Source: an uncultured Coriobacteriaceae bacterium | GTDB taxonomy: Bacteria; Actinomycetota; Coriobacteriia; Coriobacteriales; Atopobiaceae | Length of the DNA: 64,000 nucleotides | Direction of reading: 5' to 3' | Assembly (NCBI GenBank): GCA_902778135.1 | Contig: CACYWP010000014.1 | Location: 1 to 64,000, forward strand | Translations under genes and position numbers: made by a program | Notes under the pieces: model-generated | Told to the model about the DNA's origin: nothing | Seen by the model: only the letters and a program-made list of their open reading frames with translations | Database searches by the model: none | In this document: positions 35,469-45,148 of the stretch, in pieces | Position numbering within the stretch: the stretch's first letter is position 1 | Layout of the letters: every line of letters starts with the position of its first letter

Positions 35469-37214
35469 ATGGACAAGCTCATTGCCACCATCCAGAAGGG
35501 CAAGCCGTTCTTTGACCAGATTGCCCGCAACAAGTACCTCAAGGCCGTCAAGGATGGCTTCATCTCGGCCATGCCTATCGTCATCTTCTCGTCGATCTTC
35601 CTACTGGTCGCCTATGTGCCAAACATCTGGGGGTTCTCGTGGCCGGCGCACATCGAGGCAGCCATCACCAAGCCGTACAACTACTCCATGGGCGTGCTGT
35701 CGCTGGTCGTGGCGGCAACCACGGCCAAGCACTTCACCGACACCCTCAACCGTGACATGCCCCGCAACAACCAGATCAACTTCCTGTCGACCATGGTCTG
35801 TGCGATTGTGGGACTGTTGATCCTTGCCTCGGATCCGCTGGAGGGCGGCTTTGCGTCCGACTGCCTGGGCAGCAAGGGGCTTCTCACTGCCTTCGCATCG
35901 GCATTTGTGGTCTGCGGCATCTACCAGTTCTGCGTCTCGCGCAACATCACCATCCACATGCCCGAGCAGGTGCCGCCTAACATCTCGCAGACCTTCAAGG
36001 ACATCATCCCCTTCTCCATCTCGGTCGTGCTGTTCTGGGCGATCGACCTGGTCGTGCGCAACCTGACGGGCGCCTGTGTGGCGGAAGGCGTCATCCATCT
36101 GTTCCAGCCCATCTTCTCGGCGGCCGACAGCTATGTTGGCATCGCCATCATCTATGGTGCCATGTCGCTCTTCTGGTTCGTTGGCGTGCATGGCCCCTCC
36201 ATCGTGGAGCCTGCCGTCGAGGTCGCACTCCTTGCGGGCATGACCGAGAACCTGGCTGCCTACCAGGCCGGCCTGCATGCCAACCACGCCCTCAGCCTGG
36301 GCATGCAGTACTTCGTGGTGACCATGGGCGGCACCGGTGCCACGCTGGTCCCCTGCATGATGTTCGCCTTCATGGCAAGGTCGAAGGAGCTCAGGGCGGT
36401 GGGTCGCGCCTCTGCCATCCCCGTGAGCTTTGGCGTCAACGAGCCCTTCCTCTTTGGTGCGCCGATGGTGCTCAATCCCATCTTCCTGGTTCCATTCGTG
36501 CTGGCGCCCGTCGCCAACGCCTGGGTCTTCAAGATGTTCATTGACATATTGGGCATGAACGGCTTCCTCTACACGCTTCCCTGGACCACTCCCGCACCGC
36601 TGGGAATCGTGCTGGGCTGTGGTCTCAGCGTGCTCTCGGTCGTCTACGTGGCAGTGGCCCTTGCCATGGACTTCGTCATCTACTACCCGTTCTTCAAGAT
36701 GTACGACATGGAGAAGTGCGAGGAGGAGGCGCAGGTCGAGGCCGAGGAGCTCGAGGCACGCGCCGCCGACAAGGCTGCCCTCATGAGCGATGCCTTCCAG
36801 GGCAAGGCTCCCGCTGCCGCGGTTTCCGCACAGGCCGCGCAGGCTGCTGAGCCTGCCCCCCAGGCAGGGAAGGCATCCGTTTCCGACAGCGGACTGGATG
36901 GCAAGAAGGTTCTTGTGCTCTGTGCTGGCGGCGGGACCTCGGGTCTTCTGGCCAATGCCCTGGCAAAGGCCGCCAAGGAGCATGGGCTCGACCTCGAGAG
37001 TGCCGCAGGTGCCTATGGCGCGCATCTTGACATCATGCCCGACTTCGACCTGGTCGTGCTGGCCCCACAGGTCGCCTCGTACTACGAGGACCTCAAGCTT
37101 GATGCGGATCGCATGGGCGTGAAGGCTGCTGCCTGCGAGGGAAGGCAGTACATCGCCCTTACCAGAGATGGGGCGGCGGCGCTCGAGTTCGTGCGCGAGC
37201 AGCTCGCCGGATAG
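35469..37214 (+). CDS. lacE: PTS lactose-specific IICB
   Basis: A 581-residue membrane permease. About 430 residues form the IIC domain with around ten helices (NKYLKAVKDGFISAMPIVIF, FGVNEPFLFGAPMVLNP). An Ala/Glu/Pro-rich linker of about 60 residues leads to the IIB domain with the phospho-Cys in VLVLCAGGGTSGLLANALAK. Order IIC-IIB and length match LacE. It imports lactose as lactose 6-phosphate. The start follows AAAAGGGGAGTCTC; an upstream ATG at 35415 overlaps the IIA gene and has no binding site. Confidence 0.92.
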   Translation: MDKLIATIQKGKPFFDQIARNKYLKAVKDGFISAMPIVIFSSIFLLVAYVPNIWGFSWPAHIEAAITKPYNYSMGVLSLVVAATTAKHFTDTLNRDMPRNNQINFLSTMVCAIVGLLILASDPLEGGFASDCLGSKGLLTAFASAFVVCGIYQFCVSRNITIHMPEQVPPNISQTFKDIIPFSISVVLFWAIDLVVRNLTGACVAEGVIHLFQPIFSAADSYVGIAIIYGAMSLFWFVGVHGPSIVEPAVEVALLAGMTENLAAYQAGLHANHALSLGMQYFVVTMGGTGATLVPCMMFAFMARSKELRAVGRASAIPVSFGVNEPFLFGAPMVLNPIFLVPFVLAPVANAWVFKMFIDILGMNGFLYTLPWTTPAPLGIVLGCGLSVLSVVYVAVALAMDFVIYYPFFKMYDMEKCEEEAQVEAEELEARAADKAALMSDAFQGKAPAAAVSAQAAQAAEPAPQAGKASVSDSGLDGKKVLVLCAGGGTSGLLANALAKAAKEHGLDLESAAGAYGAHLDIMPDFDLVVLAPQVASYYEDLKLDADRMGVKAAACEGRQYIALTRDGAAALEFVREQLAG

Positions 37215-37225
37215 CGTCCTCCCTG

Positions 37226-37257
37226 GCGGGCGTCCGACGCGTCAGTCGGGCGCCCGC
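37226..37257 (+). terminator. 13-bp hairpin between lacE and lacG
   Basis: GCGGGCGTCCGAC (37226-37238) pairs with 37245-37257 (one G-U pair) around GCGTCA. No T-run follows. Within an operon such a stem more likely sets the relative amount of the PTS and LacG messages or stabilises the 3' end than ends transcription completely. Confidence 0.55.
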
Positions 37258-37317
37258 GCATCACGCTCGCTCTTCCTCGACCATCAGTCGCATTCGGTGC
37301 CATAAAGGAGTGCCACC

Positions 37318-38736
37318 ATGACCTCATCGCTAACGTTTCCCGATGGCTTTGTCTTTGGCGGGGCAACCGCTGCATATCAGTGCGAGGGCGAGACGCATGC
37401 CCACGGCAAGGGCGAGGTCTCGTGGGATCCCTTCCTCGCCAAGAAGGGGCGCTTTTCCGCAGACCCCGCATCCGACTTCTATCACTGCTACGAGCGCGAT
37501 CTCGCCCTCTGCGAGCAGTTCGGCCTCAATGGCATCCGCGTCTCCATCGCATGGAGCCGCATCTTTCCCCAGGGGACCGGTGAGGTGAACCCCGAGGGCG
37601 TCGCGTTCTACCATGACGTTCTTCGCGCCTGCAAGGAGCATGGCGTAGAGCCCTACGTCACGCTGCATCACTTCGACACGCCGCTCGCGCTCTTCGAGAA
37701 GGGTGGCTTCCTCAACCGCGACACCATCGACGCCTATGAGGCATACGCGCGCTTCTGCTTCGAGGAGTATCGCGACGAGGTGCGCAACTGGTTCACGTTC
37801 AACGAGATCTGGGCGGTGGCCAGCAACACCTTCATCGAAGGCACGTTCCCACCGGGTGGCATCACCTGCGCATTGGACAAGGCCCTTCAGTGCAACCACA
37901 ACATGATGCTGGCGCATGCGCGTGCGGTGAACGCCTTCCACGAGGGCGGCTACGAGGGCAAGATCGGCGTGGTGCACACCTTTGAGGGCAAGTATCCCTA
38001 TGACGAGCTTGATCCTGCCGACATCCAGGCTGCCAAGAACGAGGATGTGCTCCAGAACCAGTTCCTGCTCGATGCAACATTCCGTGGAGACTATACTCCG
38101 GATACGTTGGAGTGTGCCAACCGCCTTGCGGCTCTCTCGGGAGGCGTTCTTGACATCCGCGAAGACGACCTCGCCTGCATGCGTGAGGCAGCGCTGCACA
38201 ATGACTACCTCGGCATCAACTACTACCAGAGTCGCTTCCTTCGCGGCTATGACGGTCCGAGCATCTTGCATCACAACGCCACAGGCGACAAGGGAACCGA
38301 GCGCTATGCGCTTTCGGGTGTGGGCGAGCGTGTGAACAAGGAGGGTATACCCCGCACCGACTGGGATTGGCTCATCTATCCGGAAGGCATGTACGACCTG
38401 CTCGTACGCATCCGTCTGCAGTATCCCAACTATCGCGAGATCATGATCACCGAGAACGGTATGGGCGCAAAGGACGAGCTCGTGGATGGTGTGGTCGATG
38501 ACTCCTATCGCATCGACTATGTGCGTGCGCATCTGCAGTGGCTGCTCGCGGCCGTGGATGCCGGTGTCAACATGACGGGCTACTTCCTGTGGTCGCTCAT
38601 GGACATGTTCAGCTGGACCAACGGCTACAGCAAGCGCTACGGATTCTTCTATGTCGACTTTGAGACGCAGCAGCGCATACCCAAGGCGTCAGCGTACTGG
38701 TTCGCCCAGGTAGCTCGTACGGGAAGGCTTTCGTAA
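37318..38736 (+). CDS. lacG: 6-phospho-beta-galactosidase (GH1)
   Basis: A 472-residue GH1 enzyme cleaving lactose 6-phosphate to glucose and galactose 6-phosphate. FVFGGATAAYQCEG, NGIRVSIAWSRIFP, YVTLHHFDTP, the acid/base Glu in TFNEI and the nucleophile Glu in ITENGMG are all present. The phosphate-binding segment SWTNGYSKRYGFFYVDF has the Ser, Lys and Tyr of LacG. Resemblance to staphylococcal LacG is close along the whole length. The start follows AAAGGAGTGCCACC. Confidence 0.93.
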   Translation: MTSSLTFPDGFVFGGATAAYQCEGETHAHGKGEVSWDPFLAKKGRFSADPASDFYHCYERDLALCEQFGLNGIRVSIAWSRIFPQGTGEVNPEGVAFYHDVLRACKEHGVEPYVTLHHFDTPLALFEKGGFLNRDTIDAYEAYARFCFEEYRDEVRNWFTFNEIWAVASNTFIEGTFPPGGITCALDKALQCNHNMMLAHARAVNAFHEGGYEGKIGVVHTFEGKYPYDELDPADIQAAKNEDVLQNQFLLDATFRGDYTPDTLECANRLAALSGGVLDIREDDLACMREAALHNDYLGINYYQSRFLRGYDGPSILHHNATGDKGTERYALSGVGERVNKEGIPRTDWDWLIYPEGMYDLLVRIRLQYPNYREIMITENGMGAKDELVDGVVDDSYRIDYVRAHLQWLLAAVDAGVNMTGYFLWSLMDMFSWTNGYSKRYGFFYVDFETQQRIPKASAYWFAQVARTGRLS

Positions 38737-38950
38737 AGATCGGGAAAGCCATTCTGAGGGGTGCCTAGCCAAAGAACATGCACCGAATGGTGTCGAAGAT
38801 TGGCCATCGGGCCTCGCATTGTGCGAGGAGCTAACCCTTGTGGCCCGTCTGTGTCGAGTACGGGGCAGTGCCGCCGAAGGAAGGAAATGCTTGGTGGATG
38901 GCGGACGTATGCGGCCATGCGCTTGCCACACCACAGAGAGGATGGACCAG

Positions 38951-40147
38951 ATGAGAGATGTCCAAGATCTGGCATTACGGCTGGGTGATTCTCTTGCCCA
39001 GGTAAGGAGTGCTGCAGGCGAGAGAATCCTAGCCGTGCGCGCACCAGCACGTAGCGAGATTGCCGGCAACCACACCGATCACGAGGGTGGTCGTGTGATT
39101 GCTGGGGCACTAGACCGCAGCATCGAGTGCTTGGCTGTGGCAAGCGGGACGGATGAGATCAGGGTGTTCAGTCAGGGCTTTGATCCAGTTTGCGTGACGA
39201 TTGACAGCCTTGACCCGCGCGAGGACGAGAAGGTGAGCTCAGCGGGGTTGGTGCGCGGCATGGCAGCCCAGATGGCTGCCACGGGACGCATCCCGCATGG
39301 GTTTGACCTGGTCATGACCAGCGACATTCCTTCAGGCGGTGGTCTCTCGTCCTCCGCCGCCTACGAGCTGGCGCTGTGTCGCGCGATGGAAGCACTGTGG
39401 CAGGGGCCTGAGGTCAGCGCCGTGGAGGCGGCCCAGATGGCACAGCGCGTGGAGCAGGACTGGTTTGGCAAGCCCTGTGGCCTGATGGACCAGCTGGCTG
39501 TGAGCCTTGGTGGCCTCGCATACATGGACTTCGAGCACGAGGAGCCCAAAGTAGAGAAGCTGTCCTTCGACTTTGCTGCCTATGGCTATGCACTGGTACT
39601 GACAAACGTCGGATGCGACCACAGCGCCTATACCGACGAATACGCGGCTGTTCCGGTCGAGATGAAGCTCGTCGCGGAGGCATTGGGATCAGAGCGGCTC
39701 TGCGAGGTCAAGGAGAGTGCGGTGCTCATGTACCTGCCCTTCCTGCGTCGGCAGCTGGGAGACCGGCCGGTATTGCGCGCCTTCCACTATTACCAGGAGA
39801 TGGATCTTGTCGACGGGCGCTGGGATGCGCTCAAGGCGGGGGACATGAATACCTTCCTGACTCTGACGCGAAGCTCGGGAGCCAGCTCTGCCATGTTCCT
39901 GCAAAACGTGAGTGCGAGCGGCACGCGAGAGCAGGATGCCATGGTGGCTCTTGCGCTCTCAGAACGGCTGTTGGTCGGCCGGGGAGCCACGCGCATCCAC
40001 GGGGGTGGCTTTGGTGGGTCGATTCAGGCGTTCGTACCACTTGATTTTGTGGACGACTACGTGGAACACATGGACAAGTGGCTAGGCGCTGGGGCAAGCA
40101 AGGTATACGCGATATCTGACGAGGGGGCGGTGGCACAATGGATCTAG
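38951..40147 (+). CDS. galK: galactokinase
   Basis: A 398-residue GHMP kinase making galactose 1-phosphate. The signature is EIAGNHTDHEGGRVIAGALD (His where many have Glu-His-Thr-Asp-Tyr), the ATP motif SDIPSGGGLSSSAAYELAL and the C-terminal GGGFGGSIQAF. 38951 is chosen for its distance from AGAGAGG; an ATG nine bases earlier sits too close. Its end overlaps galT by ten bases. The gene follows lacG after 214 bases in the same direction. Confidence 0.9.
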   Translation: MRDVQDLALRLGDSLAQVRSAAGERILAVRAPARSEIAGNHTDHEGGRVIAGALDRSIECLAVASGTDEIRVFSQGFDPVCVTIDSLDPREDEKVSSAGLVRGMAAQMAATGRIPHGFDLVMTSDIPSGGGLSSSAAYELALCRAMEALWQGPEVSAVEAAQMAQRVEQDWFGKPCGLMDQLAVSLGGLAYMDFEHEEPKVEKLSFDFAAYGYALVLTNVGCDHSAYTDEYAAVPVEMKLVAEALGSERLCEVKESAVLMYLPFLRRQLGDRPVLRAFHYYQEMDLVDGRWDALKAGDMNTFLTLTRSSGASSAMFLQNVSASGTREQDAMVALALSERLLVGRGATRIHGGGFGGSIQAFVPLDFVDDYVEHMDKWLGAGASKVYAISDEGAVAQWI

Positions 40148-41547
40148 CACAATACGTGGCAGCACTCGTGGCCTATGCGGCGCGGTGCGCAATAATCTGT
40201 CCGGATGATAGGACATGGGCATACAACCGCGTGCTCGGTGCCTTGCGCGAGACGGGACCTGCACCTGCGTGGGATGCGGTGGACATGGAGGGCTTTGACC
40301 TCGAGGCGGTTATGGCGCGGCTTGGAGCGGCCGGTGTCGAGGCAGGACTCGATGAGGATACTCCCTCGGGACACGACCGCATCGAGACTGAGCTTATGGG
40401 TCTGCTTCTGGCCCGTCCCAGCGAGATCAATGCGCGCTTCCACGAGCTGCGCGAGACGGAGGGGTCGCAGGCGGCCACCGATTGGTTCTATCGGCTGTGT
40501 TGCGACGTACGCTACGTGCGCGAGGCAGCCATCTCGCGCAACGTGTGCTGGACGGCCGAGACGCCTTGGGGTGGATTGGAGATCACCATCAACCTCTCCA
40601 AGCCCGAGAAGGACCCAGCGGCCATCGCGGCGGCAGGGAAGGCTCCGACGGGCGCGCAGTATCCAGCCTGCCAGCTCTGCGTGGAGAACGAGGGCTACTA
40701 TGGTCGCGGGGCGGGGGCTGCCTTTGGCGCCCATCCAGCGCGTCAGAACCTGCGGGTCGTGCCGATCGAGCTCGGTCAGGAACCTTGGGGATTCCAATAC
40801 AGTCCCTATGCCTACTTCGAGGAGCACAGCATCGCCATGAGCGTGGAGCATAGGCCCATGGTCGTGAGCCGCGAGAACATGGGTCGCCTGCTCGATTTCG
40901 TGGAGCTGTTCCCCCATTACTTCGTAGGGTCGAATGCCGATTTGCCCATCGTGGGCGGATCGATTCTCTCGCATGACCACTTCCAGGCAGGACGGCACGA
41001 GTTCCCGATGATGCGTGCGAGGGCGGAGAGCAAGGTCGAGTTGCCCGGTTACGCTGGGGTATGGTGTGCCGTGTTGCATTGGCCCATATCGGTGCTGCGG
41101 CTATGGTGCGCCGACCGTGACGAGCTGCTCGATGCTGCCTGTCACATCACGGAGGCTTGGCGCCAGTGGAGCGATGTGACGGTAGGGGTGCTTGCGCACG
41201 ATTCCGACGGAACGCCTCACAACACGGTGACACCCGTTGCGCGGCGAATCGAGGGCGGCTACGAGCTCTTCCTCGCACTGCGCTGCAACGTGACCTCCGC
41301 CGAGCATCCGCTGGGCGTGTTCCATCCGCATGAGGACAAGTGGCATGTCAAGAAGGAGAACATCGGCCTCATCGAGGTCATGGGCATGGCCATTCTGCCT
41401 CCGCGTCTGCTGGACGACCTTGCCGAGGGAAGCCTCACAAGAGGCGAGATTGGTTCTGTCTTCGGACGTGTGCTTGAGGATGCTGGCGTGTTCAAGTGGG
41501 ACGAGGAAGGCAGGGCGGCGCTCCAACGTTTCCTGCAAAGCTTGTGA
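40138..41547 (+). CDS. galT: galactose-1-phosphate uridylyltransferase, class II
   Basis: A 469-residue enzyme of the GalT class found in Firmicutes and Coriobacteria. The catalytic region has SILSHDHFQAGRHEFPM; ACQLCVENEGYYGR and VEHRPMVVSRENMGRLLDFV are further family landmarks. It transfers UMP from UDP-glucose to galactose 1-phosphate. It overlaps galK and is followed after 148 bases by a HAD gene and galE. Confidence 0.92.
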   Translation: MDLAQYVAALVAYAARCAIICPDDRTWAYNRVLGALRETGPAPAWDAVDMEGFDLEAVMARLGAAGVEAGLDEDTPSGHDRIETELMGLLLARPSEINARFHELRETEGSQAATDWFYRLCCDVRYVREAAISRNVCWTAETPWGGLEITINLSKPEKDPAAIAAAGKAPTGAQYPACQLCVENEGYYGRGAGAAFGAHPARQNLRVVPIELGQEPWGFQYSPYAYFEEHSIAMSVEHRPMVVSRENMGRLLDFVELFPHYFVGSNADLPIVGGSILSHDHFQAGRHEFPMMRARAESKVELPGYAGVWCAVLHWPISVLRLWCADRDELLDAACHITEAWRQWSDVTVGVLAHDSDGTPHNTVTPVARRIEGGYELFLALRCNVTSAEHPLGVFHPHEDKWHVKKENIGLIEVMGMAILPPRLLDDLAEGSLTRGEIGSVFGRVLEDAGVFKWDEEGRAALQRFLQSL

Positions 41548-41695
41548 TGCGTCCTGACGGTGGCTGAGGCGAGAAAGCGGGCTTTTCCGACTCGCGCCAC
41601 ATACTGTCGGCGTGCTGTTGGGGGAGATCCCTTCCGGTCTCGCGATACCGGAAGGGCTGCCCTTGCGGCATGCCCCTACAAGGAAGGAGGTCCGA

Positions 41696-42583
41696 ATGAT
41701 CAAACTAGCCTTGACGGACCTTGACAACACCCTGATACCCCTCGGCGCACCGCACGCTAGCCTGCGTGCCATTGCTGCCATCCATGCAATGCTCGACGCG
41801 GGTCTGCACTTTGGTCCCGTTTCGGGAAGGGTGCCCGCGGCGATGCGTTGGATGTTTGGCGGTGACGAGGCGTGTAGCAGAACGGGTGCCTTCGTCAACG
41901 GGCAGCTTGTCTATGTTGACGGCCAGCTGGTGCATGAGGAGTTGCTGCCAGGGGAGGAACTGGCCGAGGTCGGCACCTGGATAGGCGGCTATGAGGGCTG
42001 CGCCTTGGTGGTCTATGACCTGGATGACCTTACCGAGACCACCGATGGGACCGCCTACTATATGGGAGCGACGGCCGAAGAGCTTGCTCGGCACGAGTCG
42101 ACCTTCGGGCGCCGGCCTCGCCTGATTGAACGCCTCGATCGTCCGACCTATATCAAGTCGAATGTGCGTTGCGACATGCCTTGGCACGAGATGATTGCCC
42201 TTCGCGATGAGCTGCGCGAACGGTTTCCCGCATTCGATTTCGTGTTTCCTACCCTGTACGGGCCCTTCATTGACATCCTGCCCCACGGATGGAGCAAGGG
42301 CTGTGCGGTAAAGGTCCTTTCAGAGCATCTGGGACTCACGCTCGACGAGGTCGCCGTGTTCGGCGATTCCGAGAATGACATCTCCATGCTCGAGGTGGTG
42401 CCACATTCCGTCGTGGTCCGCAACGCAAGTGCGGATGCCCTGTCTGTGGCCAACTACCGCATTGGCCTCTCGGCAGACGATGCCGTGGCAGACGCCCTCT
42501 TCGCGCTGGCCGAAGCAGCAAAGACGGGGGAGTGTCCTGCCTTCCTGCGTCCGTTAGACCCATCTGTGAGGAGTAACCCATGA
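41696..42583 (+). CDS. HAD-superfamily (Cof-type) phosphatase
   Basis: A 295-residue HAD hydrolase. The nucleophile motif is LTDLDNTLIP, motif II VSGRVP, motif III Lys in GWSKGCAVK and motif IV FGDSENDISML; the cap is of type C2, as in Cof/YidA sugar phosphatases. It lies between galT and galE and overlaps the latter by four bases, so it probably clears a sugar phosphate of this pathway; galactose 1-phosphate or galactose 6-phosphate is a guess. The start follows AAGGAAGGAGGTCCGA. Confidence 0.85.
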   Translation: MIKLALTDLDNTLIPLGAPHASLRAIAAIHAMLDAGLHFGPVSGRVPAAMRWMFGGDEACSRTGAFVNGQLVYVDGQLVHEELLPGEELAEVGTWIGGYEGCALVVYDLDDLTETTDGTAYYMGATAEELARHESTFGRRPRLIERLDRPTYIKSNVRCDMPWHEMIALRDELRERFPAFDFVFPTLYGPFIDILPHGWSKGCAVKVLSEHLGLTLDEVAVFGDSENDISMLEVVPHSVVVRNASADALSVANYRIGLSADDAVADALFALAEAAKTGECPAFLRPLDPSVRSNP

Positions 42584-43635
42584 GCGAGACTAAGACACCG
42601 CAGGACACCTGCGTACTGGTAACGGGCGGCTGCGGATTCATCGGCAGTCATACGGTGGTCGTGCTGCTACAACGCGGATACAAGGTCGTGGTGGTCGACA
42701 ACCTCTCCAACGCGAGCCCCGTAGTGCTCGAGCGCATCATCCAGATCGTGGGCCAAGAAGCCGCCGAGCAGCTTACGTTTTGTGAGGCGGACGTCAGGGA
42801 CGCGGAGGTGTTGGAGAAGGTCTTCTCGCAGCATGACATTGACGCCGTCATTCACTTCGCGGGCTACAAAGCGGTGGGCGAGAGCGTGCAGAAGCCCATC
42901 GAGTACTTCTCGAACAACATCGGCAATACGCTTGCGCTCGTTGACGTGATGCGCAGGCACGACTGCAAGAGCATCGTCTTCAGCAGCTCGGCTACGGTGT
43001 ACGGCGATCCTGACGCCCTGCCCCTCACGGAAGAGAGCCCCAAGAAGCCGGCGACCAACCCTTACGGATGGACCAAGTGGATGATCGAAGAGATTCTGCA
43101 CTCGCTGGTGGTGCCCGACCCTGACTGGAATGTCGTGCTTTTGCGTTACTTCAATCCTATCGGCGCGCATCCCTCGGGGCTCATCGGAGAGGATCCCAAA
43201 GGTATCCCCAACAACCTCGTGCCCTATGTTGCGCAGGTTGCGGTTGGCCGGCGTGATGCGGTCCACGTCTTTGGCGACGACTACGACACGCCCGACGGCA
43301 CAGGCGTGCGTGACTACATCCATGTCATGGACCTCGCTGAGGGACATGCGGCGGCACTCGCATGGATGGCGGGGCGTACGGGTTGCGAGGTGTTCAACCT
43401 TGGTACCGGACGGGGTTCCAGCGTACTCGAGGTGATTCAGGCCTACGCTGCGGCCTGCGGGCGCGAGCTGCCGTATGTCATCGAACCGCGCCGCGCGGGT
43501 GACGTTACCGCCAACTATGCGGACTGCACGAAGGCGCGTGAGCTGTTGGGCTGGGTGGCACGCTACGGAATTGCTGAGATGTGCCGTGATAGCTGGAACT
43601 GGCAATCACACAACCCCAACGGGTATGACGGGTAG
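42580..43635 (+). CDS. galE: UDP-glucose/UDP-galactose 4-epimerase
   Basis: A 351-residue extended SDR. The NAD site is VTGGCGFIGSHTVVVLLQRG, the catalytic Tyr-x3-Lys is YGWTKWM, and RYFNPIGAHPSGLIGEDP and GTGVRDYIHVMDLAEGHAAA are GalE signatures. It regenerates UDP-glucose for GalT and is the last gene of the Leloir set, followed by a terminator hairpin. Confidence 0.95.
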   Translation: MSETKTPQDTCVLVTGGCGFIGSHTVVVLLQRGYKVVVVDNLSNASPVVLERIIQIVGQEAAEQLTFCEADVRDAEVLEKVFSQHDIDAVIHFAGYKAVGESVQKPIEYFSNNIGNTLALVDVMRRHDCKSIVFSSSATVYGDPDALPLTEESPKKPATNPYGWTKWMIEEILHSLVVPDPDWNVVLLRYFNPIGAHPSGLIGEDPKGIPNNLVPYVAQVAVGRRDAVHVFGDDYDTPDGTGVRDYIHVMDLAEGHAAALAWMAGRTGCEVFNLGTGRGSSVLEVIQAYAAACGRELPYVIEPRRAGDVTANYADCTKARELLGWVARYGIAEMCRDSWNWQSHNPNGYDG

Positions 43636-43680
43636 TGCTTCCCGTGCGTAGGATCCTGCGACCATAATCGGTGGTTGAAG

Positions 43681-43712
43681 GAGGGCCTGCCGCACGTTGC
43701 GTGCAGGCCCTC
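43681..43712. terminator. hairpin between convergent galE and the next gene
   Basis: GAGGGCCTGC (43681-43690) pairs with GCAGGCCCTC (43703-43712); the inner bases CGCA/TGCG extend the stem with one bulged base. It can serve both converging transcripts. Confidence 0.7.
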
Positions 43713-43718
43713 TGGCTG

Positions 43719-44822
43719 TCAGCCCAACCCTGCGATGGCCTCGATGTGCTCGTCTGGGGCCTCCATCACGTTCCAGCAGAGGACCGCGCCGTCGAAGTCG
43801 TGCTCCCGCACGGCGGCGAGCGACTCGCGGACGTAGTCGGCGTCCGTCCGCGCGATGTCCGCCAGGTAGTTGATCTCTATGCCCGGGTATCGCTCGCAGG
43901 GGGCCTGGTCGACCGCCTCTAGCTGGGCATCTAGGAACGTCCGGTCCATGGCTGGCGCCGCCGGCCTTCTGGCCGCCGGGGCATGTTGCCCGAAGAGCGC
44001 GTACTCGTACCCGATGCCGGCAGGAGCCTCGGTCCTGCGATACAGCATGGGCTTGACGAAGTCCGCATCCCTGGCGATCAGCGCATAGTTCTGGCCGACG
44101 AACCTGCTGACCAGGGGTGCGAACAGGTCGAGGCCGACGATCAGCCCCTTGTCCCTGAAGTGGCCACAGAGTTCCGACACGGAGGCGGCGACGATTTCCC
44201 CCTTGGCGTCGAAGAAGCGCTGGGCAGTTGGGTCCTCGAGCTCGAACGCGCCATCCATCGGGTATGAGCGCATGTCGAAGAAGGCATCACCCCTCTCCTC
44301 ATAGAGGCGGCGGACCTTCGCGAGGTCCACTCCTCGCTCGATGAAGGCCTTCTGGCAGCGTGCACACCCGCAGCTCAGCACGCCGGGGACACCTGCCACG
44401 AAGGACTGGCCCCTGACCTTGTCGAGGAAGACCCCATCGAAGCCACAGTCCGCGAAGTGCTCCTCGTAGAGGGACTCGACGATCCGGATGTTGCGGGGGG
44501 AGGAGGGGCAGCAGAAGGCGAAGTCCTCGCCGGGTTGTGCGAGAGGGACGACGATCTCGTTCCCGAAGACGTCACGCGTCTCGTCCGGTTGGGCAATCCC
44601 GCCGATCTCCGAGAGGCATGGCAGCCAGAGCAGCATCTGGATGTCCCGGTCGTGCAGGAATGCGCCCACCTCTCGATAGAGTGTCGCGTCGGTGCTCCAG
44701 CCGATGATCACCTTGACCACGTCGATTCTGGAGGAGATCCCTTCGATCCTCTCGATGATTTCCCCGGCCGCGTAGTTCGATGCGGCCCAGGCACCCGTGC
44801 AAACCTGAAGGATGTATCGCAT
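43719..44822 (-). CDS. unknown protein, TIM-barrel hydrolase-like
   Basis: A 367-residue soluble protein I cannot assign. Alternating strands and helices with VVKVIIGWSTD, IQMLLWLPCLSEIGG, CGFDGVFLDKVRG and DFVKPMLYRR recall the glycosidase-type TIM barrels in which Asp follows a GVFLD strand. A CGCARC motif in the middle may bind metal. The start 44822 is the first codon of a conserved-looking N-terminus (MRYILQVCTGAWAASNYAAG) after AGGGGCAGTC; an ATG at 44930 is less likely. No signal peptide. Confidence 0.65.
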   Translation of the reverse strand: MRYILQVCTGAWAASNYAAGEIIERIEGISSRIDVVKVIIGWSTDATLYREVGAFLHDRDIQMLLWLPCLSEIGGIAQPDETRDVFGNEIVVPLAQPGEDFAFCCPSSPRNIRIVESLYEEHFADCGFDGVFLDKVRGQSFVAGVPGVLSCGCARCQKAFIERGVDLAKVRRLYEERGDAFFDMRSYPMDGAFELEDPTAQRFFDAKGEIVAASVSELCGHFRDKGLIVGLDLFAPLVSRFVGQNYALIARDADFVKPMLYRRTEAPAGIGYEYALFGQHAPAARRPAAPAMDRTFLDAQLEAVDQAPCERYPGIEINYLADIARTDADYVRESLAAVREHDFDGAVLCWNVMEAPDEHIEAIAGLG

Positions 44823-45148
44823 GACTGCCCCTCGCCCTTGCTTCGCCTGGGGCAATGATATCAAGTTTGAAAACAGGGGAGGAGCCGTCTGGGGAGATGG
44901 CTCGTTCGGGCAAGGGTCCGGTCGCGCCAACGGGCGTGGCTCGAAGGGACTTGCGACTCGCTATTGGGATGGTGCCATTTGTGTCCGACCCACATCCTAT
45001 TCTCACGATAGACATACCTCTATATGCCCATGGGGTGGGGAGGTATTGGTGGGGCAAGAGCCCGGTGCAGCCATGAGGGGGATAGGTGCGGCGCGCCATG
45101 GGGTTCGGATTAGGCAAGGTGAAGGCACTCTGTCCTAAGGAGGCTACC
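44823..45148. other. 326-base intergenic region
   Basis: Divergent spacer between the TIM-barrel-like gene and the Ltp lipoprotein gene. I see no gene. The patch TTGTGTCCGACCCACATCCTATTCTCACGATA around 44978-45009 is mildly AT-richer, but no convincing promoter can be named. Confidence 0.35.

Noticed and set aside
35601..37025. 474-residue minus-strand open frame
   Set aside because: Antisense shadow of lacE, His-rich and without hydrophobic or catalytic pattern.
45086..45148. Upstream ATG of the Ltp lipoprotein gene
   Set aside because: The signal peptide and AGGAGG site place the start at 45149.
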